Under the pieces are notes generated by a model, which ran no database searches, was not told where the DNA came from, and saw nothing but the letters and a program-made list of their open reading frames with translations. Below are positions 7,297-17,578 of a DNA stretch of 22,386 nt, piece after piece. The stretch's first letter is position 1; the number at the start of each line of letters is the position of its first letter. The stretch covers positions 1-22,386 of the forward strand of contig JBGPBV010000119.1 of assembly GCA_041481445.1 (NCBI GenBank). Reading direction: 5' to 3'. Position numbers and translations under genes: made by a program. Source of the stretch: AA29 sp041481445. Its GTDB lineage: Bacteria; Acidobacteriota; Vicinamibacteria; Fen-336.

Positions 7297-8220
7297 ATGA
7301 GCCTCGATCGGCCGCTCCCCGTCCTCCTCGCGATCGTGTTCCTGGCCGCGGCCCCGCTCTCCGCGGCCTCGCTCCAGTCGCGGGTCGAGGAGGCGGTGGG
7401 CACGCTGCGCGGCACCATGGGCGTGGCCGCCAAGAGCCTCGCCACCGGCGAGACCGTGTTCGTCAACGCGGACACGCAGTTCCCGACCGCCAGCGTCATC
7501 AAGGTCGCGGTCATGGTCGAGGTCTTCCACCAGATCGCGGAGGGGCGGCTGAAGCACCAGGACACGATCACCCTCGACGAGGCGGCCAAGGTGGGCGGCT
7601 CCGGCGTGCTGCAACGGCTGCACGGCGGCCTCGTCCTCACCGTCGACGACACCCTCGACCTCATGATGACGGTCAGCGACAACACCGCGACCAACCTGCT
7701 GATCGCGCGCGTGGGCACGGCCAGCGTGGATCGGCGCCTGGTGTCCTACGGGATCACGCGCACGAAGCTCTTCCGGCCCACCTTCCGCGACGGCCACCCC
7801 GACGTGTTCCCGGAGGAGGAGAAGGAGTTCGGCCTCGGCGTGGCCACCCCCCGCGAGATGGCGCGCCTGATGGAGCTGATCGCGGAGGGCAAGGTCGTGG
7901 ACCGCGCGGCCTCGGAGGCGATGATCGCGATCATGCGCGAGCAGGCCTTCCCGTTCATGATCCCGCGCGCGCTCCCGGACGCGGACGACGTGGTGGTCGC
8001 GGACAAGCCGGGCTGGGACAGCGAGAAGCATCCCGACCAGGCCGGCGTGAAGCGCCACGTGCGCGGGGACGTCGGCATCGTGACCACGCCGCGCGGGCGT
8101 TACGTCATCGCCATCCACGCCCGCCAGGTCGAGGACACGCGCTGGGGGCCGGACAACGACGCGGTCGTGCTCGCGGGCCGCATCTCGCGGATGGTCTACG
8201 ACGCCTTCGCCGGGCCCTGA
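7297..8220 (+). CDS. Exported serine hydrolase of the class A beta-lactamase fold
   Basis: The 307-residue protein starts with a signal peptide (residues 1-24, LLAIVFLAAAPLSAA). The penicillin-binding fold motifs are visible: S66-V-I-K69 as the SxxK nucleophile motif and S127-D-N129 as the SDN motif. K237-P-G239 stands where beta-lactamases have K(T/S)G. The omega-loop Glu motif ExxLN is not evident; the region contains FPEEEKEFGLG instead. The protein could therefore be a peptidase or esterase relative rather than a true lactamase, and resistance should not be assumed. It lies 39 bases after imuB, with its own possible promoter, and is convergent with the DoxX-like gene seven bases away. Confidence 0.82.
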   Translation: MSLDRPLPVLLAIVFLAAAPLSAASLQSRVEEAVGTLRGTMGVAAKSLATGETVFVNADTQFPTASVIKVAVMVEVFHQIAEGRLKHQDTITLDEAAKVGGSGVLQRLHGGLVLTVDDTLDLMMTVSDNTATNLLIARVGTASVDRRLVSYGITRTKLFRPTFRDGHPDVFPEEEKEFGLGVATPREMARLMELIAEGKVVDRAASEAMIAIMREQAFPFMIPRALPDADDVVVADKPGWDSEKHPDQAGVKRHVRGDVGIVTTPRGRYVIAIHARQVEDTRWGPDNDAVVLAGRISRMVYDAFAGP

Positions 8221-8227
8221 GCGCCGG

Positions 8228-8740
8228 TCAGGTCGCCGTGCCGGCGGGCTCCGGCGGCTCCTCGTCGGTGCCCAGGCCCAGCCACTTTGCGATCCAGTGG
8301 TCGAGGCTCACCACGCCGGGGCCGTAGAGGACGAGCCAGGTCAGCATGATCAGGAAGACCCAGGGCGAGATGTCGGTCGGACCGAGCTCGGTTTCGGGCA
8401 GCCAGGACGAAAAGAACTGCGCGCGCTCGGTCAAGAGGGCCACCACCATCGTGGAGGCCAGCGCCGCCGCCACTAGCCGCGTGCACAGCCCGATGACCAG
8501 GAGCGCGCCGCCGTAGAACTCGAGGCGCGACACGAAGGCGGCGTTCAGGGCGGGGAAGGGGATGTTCTGGTCGGCGAAGAACGCGACGGTGTTGTCGAAG
8601 TTCGCCAGCTTGCCGCGCCCGGTCAAGAAGAACGCGTGCCCCATCGTGATCCGCGTGATGAGGGGCGCGAGGAAGGCCAGGGATGCGGCCACCTTCAGGC
8701 CGAAGCGCACCGCGCGCGTCAGGGATGCGGGAGCCGCCAT
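8228..8740 (-). CDS. DoxX-like integral membrane protein
   Basis: The 170-residue protein has about four hydrophobic segments: LKVAASLAFLAPLITRI, YGGALLVIGLCTRLVAAAL, LASTMVVALL and WVFLIMLTWLVLYG. It also has the family patterns HAFFLTGRGKLANF and RLEFYGGALLVIG. DoxX/DoxD-type proteins sit in the cytoplasmic membrane and are linked to redox or quinone-related processes, but the role of this subgroup is not established. The ATG at 8740 is chosen because GGAGG (CCTCC at 8747-8751 on the plus strand) lies six bases upstream. The longer open frame to 9244 has no supporting signal and overlaps the divergent lipoprotein gene. The C-terminal tail is Pro/Glu rich. Confidence 0.85.
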   Translation of the reverse strand: MAAPASLTRAVRFGLKVAASLAFLAPLITRITMGHAFFLTGRGKLANFDNTVAFFADQNIPFPALNAAFVSRLEFYGGALLVIGLCTRLVAAALASTMVVALLTERAQFFSSWLPETELGPTDISPWVFLIMLTWLVLYGPGVVSLDHWIAKWLGLGTDEEPPEPAGTAT

Positions 8741-8848
8741 CGCCAACCTCCGATCGCCAGCCGAGCCGGGCGCATCGTACCTCCCCCCGCACCCGAATGG
8801 ATCGCCGGCGGCCGCCTGCGCATTCCCGGCCGTACGCCCGGGCGAGGG

Positions 8849-8854
8849 TAGGAT
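8849..8854 (+). promoter_or_regulatory. Candidate -10 element (TAGGAT) before the lipoprotein gene
   Basis: TAGGAT matches four of six consensus bases and ends six bases before the ATG at 8861. The intervening G-run could alternatively act as a weak Shine-Dalgarno, in which case the promoter lies further upstream. Tentative. Confidence 0.3.
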
Positions 8855-8860
8855 AGGGGG

Positions 8861-9324
8861 ATGCGGGTCGTGGCGCGAGCACGCGGGGAGACGCTCGTCC
8901 TGGCCGTCCTCGTCGCGGCGACGGCCGTCCTCGCCGCGGCCGGCTGCAGCGTGATCCGGCGCGGTCCGAAGTCGCCCGAAGGCGCCGCCCAGGAGCCGGG
9001 CCCGCCGCCGCTGCCCGTCGAGAAGGCACCCGAAGAGGTGATCGTGGCCGCCTGGGCGGAGCCGGCCCGGCTCCCGCCCCCAGGGGGAGAGGCGCAGATC
9101 CTCGTGCGCCTGCAGAAACGGGGCGGGGCGCCCTATCCCGGGGTCCAGGTGCGGCTGCAGACCTCCGCGGGGACGCTCTTCTCGGGCGGCCGCGTCCTGG
9201 TCAGCGACGCCACTGGCCGCACGCGGGACCGTCTCACCACGCACACCGAGGCCGCGATCACGCTCAACGCCGGAGGGACGGTCTACCGCTTCCGCGTTCC
9301 CCTCGTCGCGCCCCCGCCGAGCTA

Positions 9325-9325
<1 letters not shown>
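8861..9325 (+). CDS. Lipoprotein with Ig-like (Big-type) domain
   Basis: The 154-residue product has an N-terminal hydrophobic stretch (LVLAVLVAATAVLAAAGC) ending in a lipobox-like AAGC with the acceptor Cys at residue 29. A Pro-rich linker follows. The C-terminal part, with AQILVRLQKRGGAPYPGVQVRLQT and SGGRVLVSDATGRTRDRLTT, follows the strand pattern of bacterial Ig-like group 1 folds (value-added alternatives and a sub-sentence on transition from order to disorder). It is probably anchored to a membrane facing the periplasm or cell surface. Its stop codon TAG overlaps the next gene's GTG by one base, so it belongs to that operon. The ligand is unknown. Confidence 0.75.
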
Positions 9326-12226
<2,901 letters not shown>

Positions 12227-12234
<8 letters not shown>

Positions 12235-12844
12235 GGGGTTCCTCGGCTGGGTGGGCGGCCTTCCCCGGGTCGCCGTCTACGCGGTCCTGATCGTGCTTTC
12301 CGCGGTCGAGAACGTCTTCCCGCCCGTGCCCGCCGACGTGGCCGTGGTGTTCGGCGCGTTCCTGGGGCGACAGGGGACGGTCTCCGCGCCGCTGCTCGGC
12401 GTGCTGTGCTGGCTCGCCAACACCGCCTCCGCGGCCTGGATGTACTTCTACGCGCGCCGCCACGGCCGGCGCTTCTTCGAGACGGGCTGGCCGCGCAAGC
12501 TCATGCCTCCCCGCTCGATCGCGGCCCTGGAGACGGCCTACGCGCGGCACGGCGTCTACGGGATCTTCCTCTGCCGGTTCCTGCCCGGCGTGCGGGCGGC
12601 GGTGACGCCGTTCGCGGGGATCGCGGGCATGCCGCCGGCGCGGGCCCTGGTGCCCGCGGCCACCGCCTCCGCGATCTGGTACGCGTTCCTGGTTTCCGCC
12701 GGGTACGTGGTCGGCCAGAATTGGACGCGCGCGCAGGCGCTTCTCATCGAGGCCAACCACGTGCTCGCCCTCATCACGGTGGCGGCCGTCGTCGTGATCG
12801 CGGCCTGGATCTGGCGGGCGCGCGGCAAGCGCGCGCGCGACTGA
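12227..12844 (+). CDS. DedA-family membrane protein
   Basis: DedA proteins are polytopic inner-membrane proteins implicated in lipid-carrier flipping and envelope integrity. Family marks here are E28 in ENVFPPVPADV (28-38), R117-FLPGVR-123 followed by AAVTPFAGIAGM, and several hydrophobic spans (13-27, 38-47, 55-75, 111-120, 143-163, 180-197). The C terminus is basic (RARGKRARD), as expected for a cytoplasmic end. The length of 205 residues is usual. The GTG start overlaps the dehydrogenase end by eight bases, so translation is probably coupled. Confidence 0.9.
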
Positions 12845-12854
12845 GAGGCCGATC

Positions 12855-13445
12855 GTGCCGCTCGTCTACGTCTTCCATCTCGGGTTCTTCGCGGTCTTCC
12901 TCCTGCGCCTGGCCGGGCCGCGCGCGGGGCCGGAGTCTCTCGCCGCGGCCCCGACACCCGGCGCCAGCCTGGCCGCCGATCCCCACGCCGGCCGCCTGCT
13001 CGGTCTTCACGCGGCGGCGTTCTTCGTCCTCTACTTCGGCCTGGGCCGGACGCTGTTCACGCGCGGCCGTGCGGCGCCGCTGCTCTTCGCCCCGCCGCCG
13101 CTCGCGGGGGCGGTGCTGATCGTCGTGGGCGCGGCGCTGCTCGCCTGGACGCTGCTGGTGTTCCGATCGTGGCGCCTGCTGGCGCGGATCGAGCAGGGCC
13201 ATCAGCTCTGCACGAGCGGGGCCTTCCGTCTCGTCCGCCATCCGATCTACCTGAGCCTGGACCTGCTCGCGCTCGGGACCTTCCTGTGGGTGCCGGGTCC
13301 GATCGTGCTGGTCGGCGCCATTCTCGTCGCGGTGGGGGGCGACCTGCGCGCGCGGACCGAGGAGCGGCTGCTGGTCGCCGTCTTCGGGGACGAGTACCGC
13401 GACTACCAGCGGCGCGTGCCGCGGACGATCCCCGGACTCTACTGA
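12855..13445 (+). CDS. Isoprenylcysteine carboxyl methyltransferase-family membrane protein
   Basis: The 196-residue polytopic protein carries the ICMT/phospholipid-methyltransferase signature: GAFRLVRHPIYLS (about 122-134) and, near the C terminus, EERLLVAVFGDEYRDYQRRV (169-188). These regions bind S-adenosylmethionine in the family. Membrane segments are at about 3-18, 53-64, 84-103 and 136-160. Bacterial members methylate unknown small or lipid-like substrates; no CaaX substrate is expected in bacteria. GTG 12855 has GAGAGG at 12843-12848, six bases upstream. It is the last gene of the four-gene operon and is convergent with the crotonase gene seven bases away. Confidence 0.87.
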   Translation: MPLVYVFHLGFFAVFLLRLAGPRAGPESLAAAPTPGASLAADPHAGRLLGLHAAAFFVLYFGLGRTLFTRGRAAPLLFAPPPLAGAVLIVVGAALLAWTLLVFRSWRLLARIEQGHQLCTSGAFRLVRHPIYLSLDLLALGTFLWVPGPIVLVGAILVAVGGDLRARTEERLLVAVFGDEYRDYQRRVPRTIPGLY

Positions 13446-13452
13446 GGCGCGG

Positions 13453-14220
13453 TCAGCGCCCCTTGCCCATGCCGGCCACGATCTGGCGGATGCGCTCGCG
13501 CGCGCTGTCCGAGAACCACCGGTCCAGCCAGGTGTCCATCTCCCGGAGCTCACGCGCCCGCATCTCGCCCAGGGCGGCGTCGCGCAGGTAGGCCTTGGTC
13601 ACCGCCACCGCCGCCAGGTCCTTCTCCGCGAACTCCTCCAGGCGGGCCCGGCAGGAGTCCTCGAAGCCGTCCTCGGCCGCGAGCTCGTCGGCGAGGCCGA
13701 CGGCGACCGCTTCCTCGTCGGCGAAGTTGCGGCCGAGGAGGGCGACGCGGGTGAGCGAGGTCGGCGGCACCGAGGTGCGCAGGAGCACCATGACCGACCA
13801 GGGCAGGGGCACGCCCACCTTGACCTCGTTGAGCCCGATCTGGACGCCGCCGCGCTTGAGCACGCGGTAGTCGGCGGTCAGGGCCAGGATGCAGCCGCCC
13901 GCCACCGCGTGGCCGCCGAGCGCCGCCACCACCGGCTTGGGCAGGGAGTAGAGGGCCCAGACCATCTCGGAGAAGAGGCGCATGAAGTCCACCATCGCCG
14001 GCCGGTCGTACTCGACGAGCGTGACGAGGTCGAGGCCCGGGCAGAAGAGCTTCGGATGCGCGGAGGCCAGCATCACGCCCTGCACGTCAGGGTCGGAGCC
14101 GACCCAGTTCGCGAACTCGGACAGCTCGCGCACGAACGGCTCGTCGATGGCGTTGCCGCGCGGCTTGTCGAAGCGCGCGGTGACCAGCCCTCCCGTCCTC
14201 TCCAGCCGGATGGCGCTCAC
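13453..14220 (-). CDS. Enoyl-CoA hydratase/isomerase family protein, ECI1-like
   Basis: The crotonase fold is clear over 255 residues. The first oxyanion-hole segment is HPKLFCPGLDL (55-65) and the second is GGHAVAGGC (102-110). One catalytic Glu lies in IGLNEVKVG (E132). The second Glu of true hydratases, expected in the helix about 20 residues later, is absent: the region reads PTSLTRVALLG. Both the LNExxxG motif and the missing second Glu resemble mitochondrial delta3,delta2-enoyl-CoA isomerase, so isomerisation of 3-enoyl-CoAs in unsaturated fatty-acid oxidation is a reasonable guess. GTG start with GGAGG four bases upstream. No other beta-oxidation genes are nearby. Confidence 0.87.
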   Translation of the reverse strand: MSAIRLERTGGLVTARFDKPRGNAIDEPFVRELSEFANWVGSDPDVQGVMLASAHPKLFCPGLDLVTLVEYDRPAMVDFMRLFSEMVWALYSLPKPVVAALGGHAVAGGCILALTADYRVLKRGGVQIGLNEVKVGVPLPWSVMVLLRTSVPPTSLTRVALLGRNFADEEAVAVGLADELAAEDGFEDSCRARLEEFAEKDLAAVAVTKAYLRDAALGEMRARELREMDTWLDRWFSDSARERIRQIVAGMGKGR

Positions 14221-14269
14221 GGAACCTCCCTCGTTCGTTGCGACGTCAGCCAGCCTAGCACCGACCGCT

Positions 14270-14836
14270 TCAGCTTCGCGCGCGATCGAGCACGGCGCGA
14301 AGTCGGGTCGTGGTCTCCGGCGAGTCCTTCAGCTCGAGGAGCGGGGTCAGCTCCCGCCAGACCAGCGGCTCGTCGAGCTTCCCCGCCTGTCGGAGGGCCA
14401 CCCCCTCCACGTCGAGCCAGTCCTTGTCGCGTGCCGCGAAGGCCTTGAAGACGATCAGGTCCTCCGCCGAGCAGATCTGGAGCGACCGGTCCTCGCCGAC
14501 GTGGAACGGGGAGGAGCGTTCGACCGCCCGCTCCTCGAAAGGCATGGCTCCCAGCGACACGTCGAGAGGCACGCCGTTGGCCGCGCGGAGCAGGAGCACC
14601 CGGTAGCGCAGCGCGAAGTCGCGAGCGTCCTCGCGCCGGGCCGCGAAGGCGGCCAGCAGCGCGTCCACGAACGGCTCTTCACCGCCGAGCCCGGTCAGGA
14701 GAGTGAGGTCCGCGTCCTGCGTGAGCCGCGCCTCGCCCCACCGCTGGACAGCGATGGCGCCGATGAAACAGAACCGCCAGCGGCGAGCGCGGCAGAAGTC
14801 CTCCAGCTCCAGTGCGGCGGCGAAGATCGGATTCAC
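14270..14836 (-). CDS. Minimal nucleotidyltransferase, AbiEii-like (second of pair)
   Basis: The 188-residue protein resembles small nucleotidyltransferases of the MNT/AbiEii group. FIGAIAVQRWGEARLTQDADL (about 24-43) is the polymerase-beta-type active-site region, with D41-A-D43 as metal-binding Asp residues and a third likely Asp in GVPLDVSLG. The downstream SAEDLIVFKAFAARDKDWLDV element is typical of this group, where K/D residues close the site. The first Gly pair of the canonical GG or GS motif is GA here. Members act as toxins modifying RNA or proteins, or as antitoxins. The GTG start overlaps the small upstream gene as GTGA, implying coupling. Confidence 0.78.
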   Translation of the reverse strand: MNPIFAAALELEDFCRARRWRFCFIGAIAVQRWGEARLTQDADLTLLTGLGGEEPFVDALLAAFAARREDARDFALRYRVLLLRAANGVPLDVSLGAMPFEERAVERSSPFHVGEDRSLQICSAEDLIVFKAFAARDKDWLDVEGVALRQAGKLDEPLVWRELTPLLELKDSPETTTRLRAVLDRARS

Positions 14837-15060
14837 CGGGATCGGCGGCGGTGGAGGATCGCCTGCTGCTCGACGAGGCCGGAACCGTTCCGCCGTTCCG
14901 GCGTGAGCGTGGCCGGGGAAGCCAGGGCGAGGACGGCGTCGGCGGCGGCGAGCCCAAGCTCATCCGTGAGCTCTCGAAGCTCCCGTCGGCGCTGCTCGGC
15001 AAGGGCGGCGGTGGCCGCGCGCCACTGTGCCATCCACTGCCGTTGCGCGGCGGTGTCCAC
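14833..15060 (-). CDS. Small helical protein between two nucleotidyltransferases, antitoxin-like
   Basis: The 75-residue protein is rich in Ala, Arg and Glu. It has a predicted helical core (WRAATAALAEQRRRELRELT) and a C-terminal SGLVEQQAILHRRRSR tail. I recall similar small proteins with a SGLVEQQ-like tail beside nucleotidyltransferase genes, but cannot name a family. It starts at GTG five bases after the upstream nucleotidyltransferase stop and overlaps the downstream one by four bases. The position suggests a partner or antitoxin of one or both enzymes; this is inferred from context only. A shorter start at ATG 15033 is possible. Confidence 0.6.
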   Translation of the reverse strand: MDTAAQRQWMAQWRAATAALAEQRRRELRELTDELGLAAADAVLALASPATLTPERRNGSGLVEQQAILHRRRSR

Positions 15061-15065
15061 GGCCT

Positions 15066-15584
15066 CTATTCGTCCTCGGCGCGGGCGCGCGCCACTGCCT
15101 CGTCGAGCTCGGCGACGAACGACGGCGCGTTCGCGGAGAGGTAGGCGCGGCAGGCCGTGACGTCCAGGCCGCCCTTGATCATCTCGATCACGTCGGTTCG
15201 ATCCTTGTGGCGGGGGGACTTGAGCTTCATGTAGACGAGCGGAGGACCCTCGATGATCGAGCCGGGCTCGGCTTCGAGCGCGGCCGCGAGGAAGCCTTCG
15301 CTCGGCTCGGCGCCGATGAAGTCCACGGCGACACCGTTGACCTGGAAGGGAACGCCTGCGCGCAGCGTGACGAGACCGCCCGGGCGGTGCTCGAAGGCTT
15401 CGTCACCCACGAGGAAGTCGACGTCCCTGGTGGCTCGCGGAAACCCGTTGGCGCCGACCGCCAATCCCCCCACGACGACGTGGCGGATGCCGGCGGAGCG
15501 CAGGGCAGTCGAAGCGAGCGCCATCGCCTCGAGGACTTCGGCGGCCACGACGCCTTTCAGCAGCGACGGGTCGGGCTTCGTCAC
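15066..15584 (-). CDS. Minimal nucleotidyltransferase, AbiEii/MNT-like (first of pair)
   Basis: The 172-residue protein has the complete nucleotidyltransferase core: VVGG (G39-G40), then DVDF (D54, D56) and a third Asp in VAVDF (D88). The later KLKSPRHKDRTDV stretch is the Lys/Asp element common to AbiEii-type and related enzymes. GTG at 15584 is chosen because GGAGG (CCTCC at 15591-15595 on the plus strand) sits six bases upstream. The open frame extends to GTG 15632 but those residues look non-coding. It is the first gene of a tight three-gene run with the small protein and a second nucleotidyltransferase. The target nucleotide and substrate are unknown. Confidence 0.8.
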   Translation of the reverse strand: MTKPDPSLLKGVVAAEVLEAMALASTALRSAGIRHVVVGGLAVGANGFPRATRDVDFLVGDEAFEHRPGGLVTLRAGVPFQVNGVAVDFIGAEPSEGFLAAALEAEPGSIIEGPPLVYMKLKSPRHKDRTDVIEMIKGGLDVTACRAYLSANAPSFVAELDEAVARARAEDE

Positions 15585-15637
15585 CCGTTGCCTCCGCGTT
15601 CCCGAGATCGAAACATGCGGCCGGGCGAGCACGGGTC

Positions 15638-15643
15638 AGTATG
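15638..15643 (-). promoter_or_regulatory. Candidate -10 element for the nucleotidyltransferase cassette
   Basis: On the minus strand this reads CATACT, the same hexamer seen before the hydrolase gene. A weak TTGTTC lies 16 bases upstream. It is 53 bases before the chosen GTG at 15584. Tentative. Confidence 0.3.
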
Positions 15644-15653
15644 GCACACCCTG

Positions 15654-16625
15654 TCATCCGAACAACGGGATCTGCTCCGGCTCCGCGAAGTCGTCGCCGC
15701 GATCGGACTCCACGAAGCCGTGCTTCTCCTTGAGGTCCCGCACCCGCGCCTCGATCCGGTCACGGTAGCGGCCACGCAGGTAGACCCGCTCGGCGTAGGC
15801 GCGCGTGTAGGCCTCGACGTAGGCCGGGAACTCCACGTCCAGCCAGCGCAGGAACTTCTCCTTGGTCGGCGAGCGCAGGAACAGGACGTTCGTGAACATG
15901 TGGCGCACGCCGGCGCCGGCCACGCGGCCGAGCAGCTCGTCCAGGCTCGGCTCGTCGTCCGTGATCCCCGGGAGGACGGGGGCGAGGCCGAGCCAGGCGT
16001 CGAGCCCCGCCTCGATCAGCCGCCGCATCACCTCGATCCGCACCTCCGGCGGGGGCGCCCAGGGATCGAGCTTGCGGGCCAGCTCGGCGTGCCGCGTGAT
16101 GAGGGAGACGGTGACGCTCAGCTGCGAGCGGGAGTGGATCTTCTGCAGCAGCTCGACGTCGCGCAGGACGAGCGCGCCCTTGGTCACGATGCCCAGACGC
16201 ACGTTCCGGTGCCGGGCCACCATCTCCAGGAACCGCTGGGTCACGCGGGCCTGGGCCTCGCCGGGCTGGTAGGGATCGGTGGCGCTGCCGAGCGCGATGC
16301 GCTCGCCCTTGCGGACGACGGCGGCCAGCCGCCGCGACGTCTCCTCCTCGCCGCCCGTCTTGACGTACACGAGCGAGTGGAACGTCTCCGGCGTGGTGAT
16401 GCCCATGAACTCGTGCGTGTAGGCGGCGTAGCAGTAGCGGCAACCCATGGCGCAGCCGCGGTAGGGGTTGACCGTCCAGGCGAACGGCATGCGCGGCGAG
16501 TCGCACTTGTTGAGGAGCGAGCGCGCCTTCAGCTCGCGGTACGTGACCCCGCCCTGCTCGCGCATGTCTTCAGTCCCCATGCGGGAGGCGAGGTTCGGGG
16601 CGGGTATGCCTGTCTTGATCGGCAT
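15654..16625 (-). CDS. Radical SAM protein of the SPL/Rv2578c-like group
   Basis: The radical SAM cluster motif is C58-x3-C62-x2-C65 within NPYRGCAMGCRYCYA, which binds the 4Fe-4S cluster that cleaves S-adenosylmethionine. The preceding LLNKCDSPRMPFAWTVNPY stretch and following THEFMG place it with spore-photoproduct-lyase-like proteins such as mycobacterial Rv2578c, whose substrates are not firmly known. A later GSATDPYQPGE motif is also characteristic. I chose ATG 16625, the first ATG after a credible promoter; the open frame continues to 16706, and ATG 16565 is an alternative giving a protein that starts just before the conserved GVTYRELK. No Shine-Dalgarno supports any of these. Confidence 0.85.
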   Translation of the reverse strand: MPIKTGIPAPNLASRMGTEDMREQGGVTYRELKARSLLNKCDSPRMPFAWTVNPYRGCAMGCRYCYAAYTHEFMGITTPETFHSLVYVKTGGEEETSRRLAAVVRKGERIALGSATDPYQPGEAQARVTQRFLEMVARHRNVRLGIVTKGALVLRDVELLQKIHSRSQLSVTVSLITRHAELARKLDPWAPPPEVRIEVMRRLIEAGLDAWLGLAPVLPGITDDEPSLDELLGRVAGAGVRHMFTNVLFLRSPTKEKFLRWLDVEFPAYVEAYTRAYAERVYLRGRYRDRIEARVRDLKEKHGFVESDRGDDFAEPEQIPLFG

Positions 16626-16643
16626 GGACGGTTGTTTCGCTTT

Positions 16644-16672
16644 ATTTTCGCCTGTCCCGTTCCCGCGATCAA
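16644..16672 (-). promoter_or_regulatory. Candidate promoter for the radical SAM gene
   Basis: On the minus strand TTGATC (16667-16672) and GAAAAT (16644-16649) are separated by exactly 17 bases. The local AT-rich patch stands out from the surrounding GC-rich sequence. Transcription would start about a dozen bases before ATG 16625. Confidence 0.45.
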
Positions 16673-16733
16673 GGGCCGCGCATGACGCTGCGCCGCAACA
16701 CTGCAACTATTTGGCCTGAAGTGACTTGCGGGA

Positions 16734-16762
16734 TTGACGTGAGGGTCCGACAGGTCTATCCT
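16734..16762 (+). promoter_or_regulatory. Candidate promoter giving a leaderless Tat-protein transcript
   Basis: TTGACG at 16734-16739 (five of six matches) and TATCCT at 16757-16762 (four of six) have the ideal 17-base spacing. The ATG at 16771 starts eight bases past the -10 hexamer, so the mRNA would begin at or next to the start codon. No Shine-Dalgarno is present. Confidence 0.5.
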
Positions 16763-16770
16763 TCTGTCCC

Positions 16771-17289
16771 ATGACGCACACGCGCCGCTCGATGCTCAAG
16801 GCCGCCGCCGCCGCGGGTACGATCCTGTTCTTTCCGTCGCATCTCCTTGAGGCTGCCGACAAGGAGGCGCGTCCGCTCGGCGCTGACGGCCGGCCCATCA
16901 GGAAGTCCCCGATCGTGCCGAGGTCGCTTCTCGCCGGCCACGTCGGGTCGGACTTCGTCACCCAGACTCCCGGGGGGACCCAGGTCCGGCTGCGGCTGGT
17001 GGAGGTCGAAGACCTGCCGAACGCGGAGGCGGCCAACCTTCAGGGCTCCGAGGAGGCGTTCGCGGCCCGGTTCGAGGACTCGTCGGGAGTCCTGCTCTCG
17101 CAGGGGACTTATCGGCTCGACCACGACTACCTCGGCCGGTTCTGGTTCTTCCTCGTGCCGGTCGGACGGCCGTCCGTCCGAGCCCAGACCTACGAAGCCA
17201 TCTTCAACAATGCTCCCGTGCCCAGCGCCCGCGTCAGTCCCGCCCGCAAGAAGAGGCAGGCGGAAGCGGGAACCCGGCCGGTCAGTTGA
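16771..17289 (+). CDS. Tat-exported protein with a DUF6916-like C-terminal domain
   Basis: The N terminus has a twin-arginine motif (T-R5-R6-S-M-L-K), then the hydrophobic stretch AAAAAGTILFF, so the folded protein is probably exported by Tat. The domain at about residues 65-150 contains GGTQVRLRLVEVEDL, TYRLDHDYLGRFWFFLVPVG and YEAIFN. Its convergent neighbour at 17282-17578 has the same skeleton: LVEVRDL, YRLEHAALG, FLVPIG and YEAIFN. I believe this is the DUF6916-type domain, of unknown function; the name needs a profile search. A basic tail (PARKKRQAEAG) ends the protein. Its last eight bases overlap the end of the convergent gene. Confidence 0.75.
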   Translation: MTHTRRSMLKAAAAAGTILFFPSHLLEAADKEARPLGADGRPIRKSPIVPRSLLAGHVGSDFVTQTPGGTQVRLRLVEVEDLPNAEAANLQGSEEAFAARFEDSSGVLLSQGTYRLDHDYLGRFWFFLVPVGRPSVRAQTYEAIFNNAPVPSARVSPARKKRQAEAGTRPVS

Positions 17290-17578
17290 AGATCGCCTCG
17301 TAGCGGATCCCCGCCGCGTCGCTCCCGATCGGAACCAGGAACACGTCCATCGCTCCCAGAGCGGCGTGCTCGAGGCGATAGATCGCCTGGGGTAGCGCGG
17401 CCGGCGTTCGCGCGAGAAACGTGAGCCCGTAGTTGCTCAGCTCGCCGCCGGGTGTCACCCGTCGGCCGAGGTCGCGCACCTCGACGAGCTCCAGGTCCAG
17501 GGTGGCTCCACCGGCCAGGCGCATCGCGAAGATCTCGCCGATACGGGAGGCAAAGACGCTCACCTCGTGGCGGTCCAT
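17282..17578 (-). CDS. Small DUF6916-like domain protein, last gene of the tail-collar cluster
   Basis: The 98-residue protein consists almost wholly of the domain seen in the Tat-exported neighbour. It shares a GGATLDLELVEVRDL strand pair, the YRLEHAALGAMDVFLVPIG hairpin and a terminal YEAIFN. It has no signal peptide, so this copy is expected in the cytoplasm. ATG 17578 is chosen because GGAGG (17585-17589) lies six bases upstream; GTG 17581 is also in frame. The start overlaps the acetyltransferase stop codon, so it is co-translated with the collar cluster. Function is unknown; similarity of context suggests it serves the collar proteins. Confidence 0.72.
   Translation of the reverse strand: MDRHEVSVFASRIGEIFAMRLAGGATLDLELVEVRDLGRRVTPGGELSNYGLTFLARTPAALPQAIYRLEHAALGAMDVFLVPIGSDAAGIRYEAIFN

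Noticed and set aside
8741..9244. N-terminal extension of the DoxX-like gene
   Set aside because: The extension is low-complexity and antisense to the lipoprotein gene, while ATG 8740 has a perfect GGAGG at six bases.
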